Source: an uncultured Actinomycetes bacterium (GTDB taxonomy: Bacteria > Actinomycetota > Acidimicrobiia > Acidimicrobiales > Microtrichaceae). From it: a DNA stretch of 13,601 bases. Positions 13,445 through 13,601 of this stretch are shown here, piece after piece (position 1 is the stretch's first letter; each line of letters opens with the position of its first letter). The DNA lies in assembly GCA_903953195.1 (NCBI GenBank), contig CAJBIS010000012.1, forward strand, positions 1 to 13,601, read 5' to 3'. Under the pieces are notes generated by a model, which saw nothing but the letters and a program-made list of their open reading frames with translations, did no database searches and was not told the DNA's origin. Position numbers and translations under genes: made by a program.

Positions 13445-13601
13445 TCGCCGGGCGACGGCGGACCGGATCACTGGTCCGGTCGGTTCGTCCAGCAGGCCGT
13501 GCTCTGCGCCGACCTCGGTTCGCCGCTCTACGACCGGCTGCTGCGGCTCCTCGCCGACGACTGCGCGCGCCGCGGTGCGACCTGGGATCTGGTCGAGCCT
13601 C
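13385..13601 (+). CDS. N-terminal fragment of a probable DUF2332 family protein (runs off the window)
   Basis: An open frame of 72 codons begins at a GTG that overlaps the tsaD stop (GTGA) and continues past the window end. After about 25 low-complexity residues it reads HWSGRFVQQAVLCADLGSPL (residues 29-48) and then YDRLLRLLADDCARRGATWD. The LGSPLY signature, with a preceding alanine/cysteine-rich helix and a following helix ending in a basic turn, resembles the start of actinobacterial DUF2332 proteins, which have no established function. The family assignment is from memory of that pattern and is moderate at best. Four in-frame GTG codons 15 bases apart (13385, 13400, 13415, 13430) make the true start uncertain. 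The overlap with tsaD suggests cotranscription with the t6A cluster. Confidence 0.6.
   Translation, partial: MTSGDVTSAPVTSCDVTPPESPGDGGPDHWSGRFVQQAVLCADLGSPLYDRLLRLLADDCARRGATWDLVEP

Overview
The window is very GC-rich and gene-dense. It reads as a chromosomal housekeeping region of a high-GC actinobacterium. The supporting signs are heavy GTG start use, TANNNT-type -10 boxes placed right at start codons (leaderless genes), a glmM / glmS-like / acpS / nnr / alr run followed by the tsaE-tsaB-rimI-tsaD cluster, and probable DUF2332 at the end. The long GlmS-like protein and the general flavour suggest a lineage near Acidimicrobiia, but that placement is inference only. There are no RNA genes, insertion sequences, CRISPR arrays or phage genes that I can support, and no gene-free stretch longer than about 135 bases.

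Layout: (1) 6-5314, plus strand: glmM, a 1151-residue GlmS-like protein and acpS. These cover amino-sugar supply for peptidoglycan and activation of acyl carrier protein. (2) 5344-7299, minus strand: a CPA2 cation:proton antiporter whose cytoplasmic tail looks like the central and HD region of the PII uridylyltransferase GlnD, with its metal ligands lost. (3) 7300-7432: a divergent promoter region. (4) 7433-9928, plus strand: bifunctional NAD(P)HX repair enzyme (NnrE+NnrD) and alanine racemase. (5) 9962-13601, plus strand: a chain of overlapping genes made of family 4 uracil-DNA glycosylase, tsaE, tsaB, rimI, tsaD and the start of a probable DUF2332 gene that runs off the window.

How the genes work together: GlmM (and perhaps the GlmS-like enzyme) and Alr feed cell-wall precursors. 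TsaE, TsaB and TsaD form most of the machine that makes t6A37 on ANN-reading tRNAs; the TsaC/Sua5 partner is not here. RimI is the usual passenger acetyltransferase of that cluster. Every gene from udg onward overlaps the next by 4 to 8 bases, so they are probably one translationally coupled operon.

The points most worth attention are: the antiporter-GlnD-like fusion; the GlmS-like protein with a large N-terminal insertion, a roughly 300-residue extra C-terminal region and apparent changes of two sugar-site residues (Lys603 to Arg and Ser303 to Ala in E. coli numbering); a recurring TANNNT-N6-GTG leaderless-start module at three genes; and in-frame tandem repeats that form the N-termini of RimI and of the last gene, precisely at overlapping gene junctions. 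I did not find a defence system or other wholly new system.
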